64,000 bases of DNA from positions 72,823,094 to 72,887,093 of the forward strand of contig OY754337.1 in the NCBI GenBank assembly GCA_963573305.1. Direction: 5' to 3'. Below are positions 31,602 through 43,251 of the stretch, piece after piece; position 1 is the first letter of the stretch; the number at the start of each line of letters is the position of its first letter. This DNA is from Pyrrhosoma nymphula. Lineage: Eukaryota; Arthropoda; Insecta; Odonata; Coenagrionidae. Below the pieces are notes generated by a model. It had not been told where the DNA came from, searched no databases, and saw only the letters and a list, made by a program, of their open reading frames with translations. A program made the translations under genes and the position numbers.

Positions 31602-33500
31602 TTAATTAGTATTTGCACATTCACAGCTTATTTATTTGCGTAGCCATTGAAAATCTACCGCCATGATTGATAGATGTATTGAAGATGTATTGAAAATTAC
31701 GTTTGTATTCACGATTAAAAGTGGAAATCCTTTTCCACGGTGGTGTTAAGTATTGTAGGTTATAGGGAAAGAAGTGGACAACGGGTGAATCCCAGGACCT
31801 TGCCAGAGTGCAAGAGGAGGAGCGAAACCTAGAATAATAAAAAGGGAGGAAAGAGAAAGAATGCAGAGAAAACTACGGCGAAAACGAGAGAGTTCAATGA
31901 TATGTTTTAAATGCATACAAGGCCATCTAACGCGCCTCCGTTTAGACGCCAGCGCGAATAACGATCGAGGAATGCAAGCGACCAGTAAGCCGTCACTGGT
32001 TTTGATGATGAGTCCACCACATTAATGTGCTCGAATTTCCCTCGTCGTTGCCTAGGAATAGTATGCCATTAGAGAAGAAGCCGATTTTTCTCCAGAGCGA
32101 TAGTGGCGGCACTCCGTTTGTTGGGAAAATTTTTTCACCATAGTACGTACTTGACGTGGGTTAGGTGGGCGTTAGGAATATCTTGCGAAGGGGGACCTTC
32201 AATCCTTACTCCCGCGAATTCAGCTCCAGGGGTTCAGGAATAAGTAAGTACTTCTTGCACGTTCAAATGGTCCACACATACATGAATGAAAGGGAATTTT
32301 GATTTATGCCTTTTTAAGATTATTTAAAAATAATCCATTTGGCAATAGCATGTGAATGTGCGAAATTCACCGTGGAAAAATCATGCCTCTAGATTTGTAC
32401 TTCCGTAAATGTGGCCGATTTTTTCCGGTGAATTCCGCACGTGCATGACCATATGTCTGCCTGCCGTGTTCTCCATGTCCATTGACTTCCCGTAAGTTAC
32501 TGACGCGGTTAGCTCCTATGTAAATTGAAATTTCTATTGTTACACATACGAGCAATGTGTATAATAGGGGAACACTCTGCTGCTTACATGGGAGGAAGTC
32601 TACGTGACATAAATTCTTTTTTTAGTGGTTCTGTTATGCGTATTTAACTCAGAATTTATGATATTTAGTGCATGTTTATTGTTATAATACCATGATTGAT
32701 AATGCCTTCATGTTAGTAAGTCCTGCATTCCCTTTTTCTGCATAAAATTAAAAGGGAATAGGTCCTTAACTGTATTGTATATGGATTAATACATATTAAT
32801 ACATACAATACATTCCTTCATTTATTTTGCGTCCACTTCTGAGAAAGGAGTTGGAAGTGTAGGTCCTCCTCTATCTCCACCAAAATATTTCTGGTAGCTA
32901 TTGAAAGGTCTTTAAGAGTTCTCCTTTATATTGACGTCATTTAATCGGTCGATTGCGGTTGATTTCCTGAGACTTACTAGCGTGAAGTCATCAATTGGCC
33001 TTTCGGGATAAATTCCAGAGGTCCTCCAGGTCTCAAAAATGAATGGACTTGTTGAACCGTCATATTCATCCAAAATCAAAATACCGCAGTCCACATTGGT
33101 TCAGAAGTTTCATGGCAATTTGCTTGTGCCAAAAAGTTTAAGAGCCGTTTATTTTTGAGGTAATTTTCATTAAAGGAGGTACCATCCTATATTGAGTAAA
33201 AATCGCACAGTTTTCTATAGTTTCATCTTAACACTCTTTAAAAAATAAACTATCGGATTCTAACTGGAAGTAAACTTAAAACTGTTATGCATTGTGTTAG
33301 CTAACGGTTAGTGATGTGATTTGGAGAATGAGGGTTAAAAGTAAACGCAAATTACTTTCGGCAAATTGGAAAACCCGACTTTGATGAAAATTCTTTTCAG
33401 AAGACTCAACCCGTTTTAATTTTGCCCTGCCTTCCTCGCTGTTGATTATACAATTACACTTGTAAGTAAGCTGTTATTTGTACTTAACAACTACTTCAGG
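31602..33500. other. Non-coding stretch with one short palindrome
   Basis: TGTATTGTAT and ATACAATACA with inner ATTAAT pairs form an imperfect 20-base inverted repeat at 32771-32813. Otherwise no coding or repeat signal. Confidence 0.5.
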
Positions 33501-33509
33501 GTAAGGTAG

Positions 33510-33515
33510 TTTATT
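33510..33515 (-). terminator. Polyadenylation signal AATAAA (minus strand)
   Basis: TTTATT on the plus strand reads AATAAA on the minus strand. It lies 71 bases past the stop codon of the exon at 33586-33933, a usual distance for a short 3' untranslated region. Confidence 0.5.
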
Positions 33516-33585
33516 ATTAGCACGTCGTACTAGGATGGAGTCCGATTTAGAATCCTCTTGGCGAATTCAATTCAATCTCTGTTTC

Positions 33586-33933
33586 CTAGTCTATCTCCAA
33601 TCTCACTTGCTTTTCCATGGAAACCATACGCCCTCCCACCAGTCTCCTAACCTCCTTCTTGCAGAAGCCGTTTTGAACGTAAATTGAGATGGACGCCTTC
33701 TGATTGGTTGTTGTGAATTCTCCCCGCAAGTCACCCGTCTTCACGGATACGAAATAAGAGGGTGTCGCAGAACTCATTTGCATGGAATTGTCGGGACATA
33801 TTTGAGTGACGGTGCCCAAAATTGCCAAGGCAGCACGGGGACTCACAAACTCGCTAGCACAGAGGGGGAACACGACGTTCTTTTTCCCAGGACAATCTTT
33901 GGGGTGGCTCTTCAGAAAAAAATCAGTTTCTGC
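33586..33933 (-). CDS. Terminal coding exon of an unidentified host gene
   Basis: This is the best candidate for a host gene exon here. It reads on the minus strand from AETDFFLKSHPKDCPGKK to a TAG at 33586-33588: 115 residues, open over its whole length. It has four Cys and a mixed, soluble-looking composition (for example QICPDNSMQMSSATPSYFVS and YVQNGFCKKEVRRLVGG). Immediately upstream, TTCATTTCTTCCAG is a strong acceptor, in phase with the frame at 33933. AATAAA follows 71 bases after the stop. Composition is G+C-richer than its flanks. There is no ATG near the start, as expected for an internal-to-last exon. Upstream exons would lie at higher coordinates but none could be identified. I do not recognise the protein family. 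Confidence 0.6.
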   Translation of the reverse strand, partial: AETDFFLKSHPKDCPGKKNVVFPLCASEFVSPRAALAILGTVTQICPDNSMQMSSATPSYFVSVKTGDLRGEFTTTNQKASISIYVQNGFCKKEVRRLVGGRMVSMEKQVRLEID

Positions 33934-33947
33934 CTGGAAGAAATGAA
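33934..33947 (-). promoter_or_regulatory. Splice acceptor (minus strand)
   Basis: TTCATTTCTTCCAG: a pyrimidine-rich tract ending in AG directly before the open exon. Confidence 0.55.
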
Positions 33948-33949
33948 CT

Positions 33950-35260
33950 CGTTATAAAAATGATATACTTCTCACTTTTCATGATTTCACCTTGATGGAT
34001 TGTTCAGATTACATAATATTTTTTGACTTTGCAGCACAATGTAATGCGAGAGGATATAAAGTTACTGTAATTACTCATTCGAAGATTGTGCTTCGATTTT
34101 CTTGAACTATTGTGAAATTAATAACGTCTCCAAATTTCATTATGGAGATCTAATATGACTCGACAATATCTTACTCAGTATTCTAAATCTAGTTTTAATA
34201 AGGTATTCGATTGCTGCAACTTTCCTGAATGATTTATTAAATGAAATTTTGCACGTCGCGTAGGAAGATTTTAAATCAGTAAATATTTTGAAAGCACTGA
34301 AATTCCGGAGTATGCGCATTCTTTGACGTGAAAAATGTAGTTTTTTCCATTAATTATTTTTAAATAGAACTTATCAGAAATAATCGATTGTAACATTTTT
34401 GGCATCTTCACTCACTTCACTTAGTCATAGTTTTTTATTATTGTTTTTTCAAGAACATTCATGCTTTCTGAAATGAACTATTCTAACTATAGTTTATTTA
34501 AGTAATTAAGATATAATTTCGAGTAAATACTATTTTTCCTTTTATAATGACATGACTTAAACAATAATTACAACAAATATCATTGTGGTTTTGCAGGTTT
34601 GTCTAAAGGAAAACATTTCCTTCGGATGCTTTCAAGGATTATTAAATTAAAATGGAAGTTTTCTCAGCTAACTTCCTCATTCATGCAAGTAGTAGGGCAG
34701 TTAAGCAAAGCGGGCTGAAATCGAAAAAGCGGGCTGTCCAAAATTCCAAATTGCTTTTTTTCAGTCTGGAAATTGAACATTCCGATTCATCAATTTCGAT
34801 TGATTGTATCATGTGATGTCGCATTTCATTTTCCATTGTTTTATCTCGTTAACAATTAGTAGTGGCTCAAAGTTTAACAATTTTCGTGAAATACATGACT
34901 TCGATTTTCTCTGAAAACTTCCGGATCCAAACTGTTGCAGAACCCATTGGCATTGTCGCAAGGAATAAAAATCTATTTTATTGTACTTAAAAGTTTATTG
35001 TTTTAAATTTGATGAAATTTGTCTCTTTTGCCTTGTATTTGGATTTTCTATAAAAAAATGGCGGACACTTTTTATATATTTTTGAAACTTAAGCTGTAAA
35101 ATAGTGTTGTCATATATCGTCATATACGTCGAATTATTCATACGCGGCATTCTTTAAAGCTTTCAGAATGTGAATCCGGAGAGATTTTTTGCGTCCGTTT
35201 GCGTCCCTGAAAACAAAATCGAATTTCCGATGGTGCGACAGAGTTTGCTCTGCCCGCCGG
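33950..35260. other. Non-coding stretch, nothing recognised
   Basis: Strongly A+T-rich, and would be intronic if the exon below is real. No exon found. Confidence 0.5.
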
Positions 35261-35265
35261 CAGCT

Positions 35266-35432
35266 GGGTACCACAGGGACGCGGCTAGTGAGTTGATACG
35301 CTGCTGACATATGGTGATGTCCTCGGTTAAAATATGTGTGGAAGTCCTTTTTGATAGATATATTTCCAAATCGCCGATGCAATCACTATATGTCATAGGT
35401 TATCAACTCACAAGTCACGTCCCTGTGGTATC
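35266..35432. repeat. Foldback element, about 60-base arms
   Basis: The left arm (35266-35326, containing TACCACAGGGACG and AGTGAGTTGATA) pairs with the right arm (35373-35432, containing TATCAACTCAC and CGTCCCTGTGGTA) with about 85 percent match. The loop is 46 bases. Open frames on the two strands through the arms therefore read nearly the same peptide (YQLTSRVPVVP and YQLTSHVPVVS). No target duplication identified. Confidence 0.8.
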
Positions 35433-35447
35433 CACCCGCCGTCAAAT

Positions 35448-35915
35448 TAGATCTAATTGTTTCGATTTTATGTACATTTTTGTCTTTTTGCTTGATTGCT
35501 TTGCATTGAAAAAGGATCGTTTCCACGTTTTGGAGTGCTGAATACAACTGGGAAACCGATTACCGTGAGCCCGGGGAGCATCGTTAAGGTGGAGCGTCCT
35601 GTATGATGGCTTGACGTAAAGGATCGTAATCACGCCGTTCCTTAATACATTCGATCCGGCAGCAACAACTCAGAGACAATTTTCTGGGTTGACACATTCT
35701 TCGCTCATTAGCTGAACACTATATATTATTTACTGCGGCGGCATCTAACTATGAATTTTTCTACATCCTTATACATATGCTACACACACAACCGTCGGGT
35801 AATGAGGTTCCGCTTATTTAAAAGGATAACCACGTTAAACCCTCGACAAGCCTATTTGGTGTGCAAACGATATTTATCTTTTTGTGATATAAAGTTGGAC
35901 AATCATTGTTGCAGA
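35448..35915. other. Non-coding stretch, nothing recognised
   Basis: No similarity seen before the LINE relic begins. Confidence 0.45.
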
Positions 35916-35919
35916 GCAA

Positions 35920-36290
35920 AAGAGATTAGAGTCTATGGATATACGGTGCGATCTAAGAATGATAAAGAGCAAGTGATGAAGAGAATCACCGATGAAGAAG
36001 TTCTACGATGTATAGGAGATGAAAGAAGTACATGCAATGAAAAGTCTGCGGAGAAAAAGGAGAGTCATACTTACTGGACGTATGTTTTGACGCAATAGCT
36101 TGCTGAAAAGTGGAAGGAGAAATAGTTGGGAAAAATTGTAAAGGATGACCAAGAATGAAATACATCAGATAAACTATGGAAGACGTCAAAGTGAAAAATC
36201 ACGTAGGAATGAAGCGGTTTGTTGATAGGAGATTTAAGTGGAGAGCTGCAGCAAACCGATCTTCGGATTGATGACTGCTTATGATGATAA
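35920..36290 (+). pseudogene. RTE-like LINE, C-terminal relic
   Basis: MKRITDEEVLRCIGDERS (about 35977-36030) is a hallmark block near the C-terminus of arthropod RTE-like LINE polyproteins. After stops and frame changes come a MKYIR..MEDVKVKNH segment (from about 36159) and MKRFVDRRFKWRAAANRSSD (from about 36211), the terminal block. It ends with GATTGATGACTGCTTATGATGATAATG, a tail shared with copies at 12.2, 20.9 and 50.7 kb. RT and endonuclease are missing (5'-truncated). Confidence 0.82.
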
Positions 36291-37560
36291 TGACGTAGAA
36301 TCTGGTTTTATTGGATACGTATACTTGTTAGTGACATAATGTCGTAGAAAATCCACGAATGATTTATGGAATATCAAAGGCCATTTAGCGTTACACAAGA
36401 CGATCCGAAACACTGTTTTATCGTATAAACTTTAAGTTCTAAAGGATTTACCAATGGATATGTGAATACCAAAAGCCAATAAAAGTGTCAGATAGAACTT
36501 TAAGAGTCACAAAGGCGTCTGTGAAAGAAATGGTATAAAATAACGGCTTCTTTACGTGATAACATGCAAAACAGAGAACAGTCAAAGCCAGTGGCACCTT
36601 TATATGTATGTCTTTGAGCAAATAGGATTGCCAACGACTCATGGCAGGATTTTATAGCTTTACGCAAGTTATCTTTGCCGTAAGTTTAGACAATAATAGG
36701 GGCAACGTCCTGCCACAGTGGGAACATGGGTTTGCGTCTTTCACCTTGGTTAGAGTACGGGTTGGTGACTATCCAATTTTTGATGAATAATATTGCTCCT
36801 GTTGTAAGTGGTGGACAGCAGATGAGAAATGACCTTGGCTGCCGAAGCACTTTGTTGTGAAATAATACTAGCGCTAATACTGGGGTGATTTTTATTACTT
36901 GTGAGTGTAGATAAATTACCTGGTGTTATAATTAAATGCTCTAATGAACTTTATAGCCTTTTCTCACTGGTTAAATGTCTGGTTCGATTTAATAATCACC
37001 TTTTTCGGTGACGGGACTTAATCATTGTCACCATTGGTTGGCTTTGTCTATGGAGGTTCCACCGCGACTGCGTGAGTAAAAAGAAATTCTGAAATCCACC
37101 TTTTCTTTTGTATTGATTAAAATACTACTTTCACTGTTGAAATGCTATGGCTGTTAGAAAAAAATTAACACAAAATATGCAGATTATTGGAGGAATATAT
37201 TTTTAACGATCACTTCTTTTCAGTCATAGGAGCCGACGTGAGCGCTATTTTTATAATATAAACACATTTTCTTCACCTTTTTACAGTATACATTTTTATG
37301 TAATAATTATGGTATAGTTCATACAAGAAGAAAGAAATCTAAGAAAACAAGTACAAAACAATAGTACAATACGATTACAAAAATTATTAAAAAAAATAAA
37401 TTGACAATAACATATTAGAAGTCCTCCTGAGCATAATGCTCGTCAGAAGGTGCTTATTTTAGCATACTCCTTTTGGATCCGATACATATATTGGAAATGT
37501 ACAAAATTAGATCAAATGAAGATTACAATAAATATAAATATTATCGAATACAATTCAGTT
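36291..37560. other. Non-coding stretch, nothing certain
   Basis: A+T-rich. The part from about 37100 may be the 3' untranslated region of LINE-D, which reads on the minus strand just beyond. Confidence 0.4.
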
Positions 37561-38180
37561 TTTTTTACATTCACTTTTTAATTTAGACATGCTTCGAAAT
37601 TCTTGGAAATTTCTATATAATTGATTTAATAATTTAATTATTATATTACAGTCTCCTCTCACTATATGTATTCAATACTTTTAAGACATTTGTAGGGATC
37701 AAAATTCCTCAAAGTCATTGCATGCTCTATTATTCTTGGTATTTATATTTATCATTGAAATAATTCACAATTATCAGTATGTAATCAAACAATTTGTCAA
37801 TTGGTAATATATTTAGATGTTTATAATCAATCTCTAAGTTAGGAAGTCTTGCATCATCACGCAAATGTTCGTCATTCCTATATATATATTTTTTACAATC
37901 CTATTTTGAGTTGTTTGCAAGATTTTTAGTGTATATTTGCTATACAGTTCCAAGTAGTCTTGCCATATGCAACCGATGATTCTACAAAAGGAGAGTAAAC
38001 CCTGCACAAGACATCAGTTTTACATGATATTTTATGTGATACATCCATTAGGTAGCTTTCTTAAATTTTATATGTAATTTATAGGTATGCTCATCAAATT
38101 TAAAATTACAGTCAATTATAATGCCTAAATACTTGTATTCATAAATTTGAGGTTACTGATCACATTTACATCATTTTGAT
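37560..38180 (-). pseudogene. LINE-D: Jockey/CR1-like LINE, C-terminal relic (minus strand)
   Basis: On the minus strand EYKYLGIIIDCNFKFDEH (about 38142-38089) is the block that follows the RT in many Jockey/CR1-like LINEs. It continues in shifted frames as KTDVLCRVYSPFVESSVAYG and then HLRDDARLPNLEIDYKHL, the usual C-terminal stretch after the LINE RT. At least three frame changes and several stops are present. The sequence is far more A+T-rich than LINE-C and clearly a different family. The RT catalytic domain, which would lie above 38180, is not detectable. The lower boundary is where coding similarity fades. Confidence 0.82.
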
Positions 38181-40420
38181 TTCAGTTACACATTAATAAC
38201 AAAACAATATGGAGAGATACCTACATTTCACTACTATTTCATTCCCTGGGAGAATTCACGCCTTGTTAACAGCTTTGCGAGAATGGAGTTTATATTACTT
38301 TGGAGTTGAATGGAGAATGAAGTTTAAATACTGTTTTATCAATTTTCCACCTACTATCGCATTTCTCAGATTTTAAATAAAAGTTTAGAATCGAGGAAAC
38401 GTTTTTCTAAAGCGACAAAAATATGAATAAAACGATATTTTAATTAATTAACATGATATATTAAGGCGTAAATATTTTGAGATGTTGTCACTATCATCAT
38501 GTAGTTAAATAATTTATTACTCAGTACCATTCCACGCACAATCGCGTTGAAAATGACGCGGTAATCTGTGGAAACCAATCAGTAGAACGAAAAACTCTGC
38601 GGAAAGTACATAGTTGCCTTTTATTCGTCGTCATGGTGATTGCGACGGTTAAGGTATTTTACAGTGGTGCCACGTCAAGTGAAGCGGGAAGATGCCACCC
38701 TCACTTTTCCATTTCTGCGCATCTCAAATGCCTCTCCCATGTTGATTCGCCCTTTGGGAGACTTGAGTCTAAAGAGCGGTAGGCGCGTAAGTAAACGACT
38801 TCGCCGAGGCTTTGGGTAGATGTGGGAGAGGAGATGGAAACGGATTTGGTGAGAGTTTAAACCGCACCGGCCCCCTCTCCCCCCGCTGTACCTCCCTTTA
38901 ATATCGGATAACTGGATTTTCCGTCAAAGTTTCTCCCATAGCAGTGCCCGCCCGCACCTCTTAGTGTGCGTTAGAGGCAAGGGGAGCAGATTTCCTACCC
39001 TCCTTGCCTCCGACCTCTCTCTATCTTCCTTCACCTTATCATTGCCTCTCCTGCGTTATTGCTCCGTCCTCCTCGGGGGAGGAAGTAATTGCTCCCAGTA
39101 ATCATCGCCGGAGCAAGTCCGGCCACTTCCCGGAGTTGGACCACTGTAAAGGGCTCGCGCTGTTTGTCCCAGGTGCACTGCGTTGGGTATTTTATAGACG
39201 CCATGGATGCAACCCTTGCGCCCCGTACCTTGGTTTAACTATTCAATCAATTTATGAATCATGTATGGGTAGTATAAGGAAGTTAAGGAGGAATCTTCAT
39301 AGACACAAAAAGAAAAGTCGTGACTATGCTGGCGAGGAGACATGGATAGTAACGGTGGAAGAAAAGACGAAGAAAATAGAAGGAAGTGGTACGCTTGAAC
39401 GGTGGAGACAGAACATACGAAGGGAATCACGTATGAGAAACTTTTTTGAAGTGTAGAGAAGGTAATATTTATGCAGAAAAAAGATAAGGAACAAGAATAT
39501 TTCGTAAGTATTAGGCATGGATTTCTCGTTAAATCAGCAAAAAAGGATAGATGGATAAGTATTACTGCGAAATTGAGCAAAGACTACATTTGGAAGATAA
39601 GAAATTATGTAAATCTCTATTTTTCTGATTAATGGCTGATAAGAAAATACAACCGCGGATTTGGGTGATTGTACCGCATCTAAAACTGCAGCGGGTGGTG
39701 AAAATTAATTTTCATCTCTTATATATAATTTATTTTATCACCTAACTTGTGCTGACACGAAAGTAATTCATAATGCTGTTACTGTTTCTTGCCGTTTAGT
39801 TGAAAAAACGAACAACTTTTCCAGGCTTTATTGTTATTCCAAGTTTTTTTCAACGGTATTTTTTGGAACTAACAATAAGTCAATTGAAGGCAATTGCCGT
39901 TTTTATAAATAAACGTGCGCATGAAAACTCTATGCATATCACATTTTCATTCGTTGAATTCCTGGCTTGCTGGTGTTCTGTCATCATACCTAGTTTCCCT
40001 CTATTCTAGCTCAACGTATACTCTCTATAGACCTCTTGTATTTGATTCTTGCAGCTAAGGAGAAAATATCTCCTGCAGAGGTTGAGTAAATGGCTTCCAG
40101 TTCCCGAATTTTAAAAAAAGCCTGAATAATATCTGAAGTCATGAAGTAACACTTGGAGACCTTCTGGAAATTGCCATTTCAAGTTCAGTTTTCCGCGATT
40201 AGAGGTTTTCCGACGCGTTGATACGCAATTTTGATGATTGAGATATATTTTCGCCCGATCTTATATGTATTTAGGAAAGCCCCACTTTCAAATATGTATA
40301 TTTCCCTCTTCATTCAATCCGTTTTTAGTCATGCATGAAGCCTACTCCAGGCTCCCCAGTTGCTTTGTTACCTCTTGCATTTCCTTACATCGTCACAACA
40401 TCCTCCGTAATACCCCCCCC
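38181..40420. other. Non-coding stretch with a G+C-rich island
   Basis: 38640-39240 is G+C-rich and CT-biased. A plus frame of 150 codons at 39004-39456 starts in it, but the residues (Ser/Pro-rich then Lys/Arg-rich) match no family and no splice structure supports it. A possible promoter or 5' exon region. Confidence 0.4.
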
Positions 40421-40429
40421 CCTTTCCTT

Positions 40430-40675
40430 CCCCATCTATTCCGCTGTCTTCAAATTCAATCCTCCTTCCAGTTCTCATATTCTCCTTTCAGCCCATGATC
40501 GATACACCTCCTCGTTTGTCATCCTCACTCCCTAATCTGCCACCTCATATACTTCACCCTTTCCACTTCCTGTGAGCCATATCCCTCAAAAGCTTCCAAT
40601 CTGCTTTCACCTTCCTTCATCGAAGTTTCCAAACCATATACTGATAAGCACAAAATCCACGTGTCCCTTTTGCTA
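40430..40675 (-). pseudogene. RTE-like LINE C-terminal relic (minus strand)
   Basis: On the minus strand YGLETSMKEGESRLEAFE (near 40640-40590) corresponds to the YG.ETW....RRLEAFE block of RTE-like LINEs. MTNEEVYRSWAERRI follows in another frame (about 40525-40480), equivalent to ITDEEVLRCIGDERS in the 36-kb relic. Frame changes and stops throughout. The antisense pyrimidine-rich plus frames are shadows. Confidence 0.65.
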
Positions 40676-41232
40676 TACACCGTGTCATTTTATGTCCAAA
40701 TGTTGAAATGGAAAAGTATTGCATGAGTTTGAGAATGTAATTGGTGATTGGTTATATGGTAATGTACTGATTTATTTTTCATTTTATCCATCAAAAGTTC
40801 ATTCTGAAATTGAATTACTAATGATATCCCTAAGTATAAATGGGAGAGATTCAGCAGACATCGAGCGAAGAACGGCTCAAGTGAAATAAACTCAAAATAA
40901 ATTCATGATAGAAAATATTTATATCCAAAGAAAAGACGCATCGAAAAATAAACCACGCGATCACGGTGGAATAGATTGTGGTGACAATTTATTATGAATA
41001 TCGTAATGTATGATTCTTGAACTGCTTTAAGGCGAGAACATCAACAAAACGTGTTTTATTTTGGAGCGCAAAGCATTAAAATATTGAACTTGAAGGATAT
41101 CCATCAACAACTGTAATAAGTGCATCATACCTCAACGTGCATCCTCATTTTGCATAATGCCTGGAGATATGATTTAATGCTTTCCTGGAGAATGCTTAGC
41201 GTTAACTCTTCTCCTGATTTCTACCGAATTTC
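40676..41232. other. Non-coding stretch, nothing recognised
   Basis: No similarity seen. Confidence 0.5.
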
Positions 41233-41235
41233 ATT

Positions 41236-41353
41236 GGCCATAAGTACCGACGCTTCGACGGACTACTCGTCCATCGTTTTCAGGGTAAATGTAACATTTA
41301 CCCTGAGGACGATTGAAGAGTCATCCGTCAAAACATAGGTATTTATTGGCTAT
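41236..41353. repeat. Foldback element, about 57-base arms, one-base loop
   Basis: The core CAGGGTAAATGT a ACATTTACCCTG (41281-41305) extends outward: GACGGACTACTC pairs with GAGTCATCCGTC, and further out GGCCATAAGTACC pairs with GGTATTTATTGGC. Identity falls from perfect in the centre to about 75 percent at the edges. Confidence 0.75.
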
Positions 41354-42055
41354 TTAAAATGGTGGAAATCCCGAGAAGAATTAACGCCTGGAAATATATT
41401 TGTTTCCGTCTTCTTTGCCTCCCTATTTTCATAATACCTTTCGTTTTATCATTAGAAACTCATATATCATTTAATTATGCTGATATAAAGTGGAATAGGT
41501 TAACTTTTCATGAAGCCTTTTTCTTAAAGTCTAGTCAGTCTATAAAGTATGAGAGTACAGGTCCGGGTAGCTCCGTTGCTAATAGTGTCTCAAAGATAAC
41601 AATCTCAAAGACGCAATAGTGCATAGTGGCTTCACCAGACAATGAGACACTCGTTTTTTTAGAGGCTGAATACTTTTGACCTGCCATTTTTTTCTGTTGA
41701 ACGAAATGCTTCACGCTTTTAAAAATACGGTTAAGTGAGTAATTGGTCGTCAAATTCTAATTATCAGGTTAAAATTTCATTAACAACAAGTTATAAATGG
41801 TTTCACTTATTCACCCTACCCTGGGAGGCGGCCGAAAGCTAAGAGCATTTGCACTCTCGGTAGACATATTGATAACGGTGGGATTGGTTGGGCTGTGGAG
41901 GAAGGGAGGAGAGAAATCCAGCATTGGCATTAGCCCATAATTGACTTCTAACGAAAAGCGCGAAAGGGTACGCAGTTGAACGCTCCATCCGACTGTTGTG
42001 GTTCTGCACTTGAAGATATCTCCACGTGGCACCCATGAATGCATATGCATTTTCC
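41354..42055. other. Non-coding stretch, nothing recognised
   Basis: Short open frames only. 41840-42050 is G+C-richer without recognisable content. Confidence 0.45.
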
Positions 42056-42057
42056 TC

Positions 42058-42130
42058 TGCTTAGGATGGATTTCGAACCTGGGCCCTCCTGATAGGAAAC
42101 TACCGGAGCCATCTATTTAGCCGCAACTCC
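42058..42130 (-). mobile_element. tRNA-like SINE head (minus strand)
   Basis: On the minus strand GTTGCGGCTAAATAGATGGC is followed 30 bases on by box B AGGTTCGAAATCC (about 42077-42065). The spacing fits a tRNA-derived head, but box A is poor and no body shared with SINE-A or SINE-B follows. Confidence 0.4.
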
Positions 42131-42931
42131 AACCCAATTTTCCAATAAATTGTGATATCAGAGTAAATACTGAGTTTGTCATCTAATTTCACATATTTTT
42201 CTATTTGGCAACCGTGTGCCACGATGGAAACACTGGTTTTCGTATAATCACCAAAGATATGCATTATTGGTATCGTGTAGAGTTAGGAGGGTTGATCTTC
42301 CTATTCTTCCGTTTGCTGTTACCCTTGTCTGAAAGTAGTTAACAGCTTTTGTGGAATGGTCTCAGCCGTCGAAGCATGTGAAACAAAGGACTACTGGCTC
42401 TATCCTTTTTTATAGAACTCAAAATTATCCTTGTTTATATAATAAATTACCTTGATGAAAAGACCTAATCAATATGAGCATCGCCAGTCTAACGTTACTC
42501 CTGGCGCAGCGGTCATTGGTTTTAAACCTTCTGGCGTGACTCCACTGTGTAATAAATTGCTCCTCTATCTGTTACTTTGTAATCTGTTGGGGGTGCTGTT
42601 TGCGCCTGCATGAATACAAGGCCCGTCGTGGGGTACGGCGTGTGCGTAACTCGATAAATCAGGGCCGGCCGTGAGTTTTGAAACTCTCTCTTCAACTCGA
42701 TATACCCACCATCCGCAAGTTGGGATGGGTCGGTATTTAGCGAGGAGCGATGGGGGGCAAAGTTCCCGGGATCTCTCTCCCTCTCATTTGCAAACACCTG
42801 GCCCTCTCTGCACGCGTCTTCCAAGACGGTGGGGAATTGGACCGATGGAAGTAGGGCAAGGGTTAGAGGAGAAGGGGATGCTACTTATCGAAGAGAGTTA
42901 GGAACTGAGGCGAACCCCACACATCGGGCAG
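42131..42931. other. Non-coding stretch, G+C-rich toward the end
   Basis: 42520-42900 has overlapping open frames on both strands (76 and 100 codons). No known domain or splice signals convincing enough to call an exon. Confidence 0.4.
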
Positions 42932-43251
42932 TTAAGGTAGTTGGAGCGAGATAGCTCCCTAGTCGTAATGGAGACCATATTCGAATTTTATTTTTTTTAT
43001 TTCAGCGTCTGTAAAAAGTATGAAATACATTTTAGTGTACATAGCGTAAAAATAGTTATATACGACAAAAATTATCGGTAGTTAAATAAATAATGCTACA
43101 TAAGTCTCTAACTTGACTAATGTTTTCACGCCGTACGGCTAAAAAGACTTCAAAACAGCAGTTTTTTTTGCTAATCTGTAAACATTACTGCGGGGAGTAA
43201 TAGATTAATATTTAAAATTGTTGAGAATACATGCAAACTACACACCGTTAG

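Noticed and set aside
39004..39456. 150-codon plus frame as a gene
   Set aside because: Starts in a G+C-rich island, with a Ser/Pro-rich part followed by an unrelated Lys/Arg-rich part. No domain or splice support.
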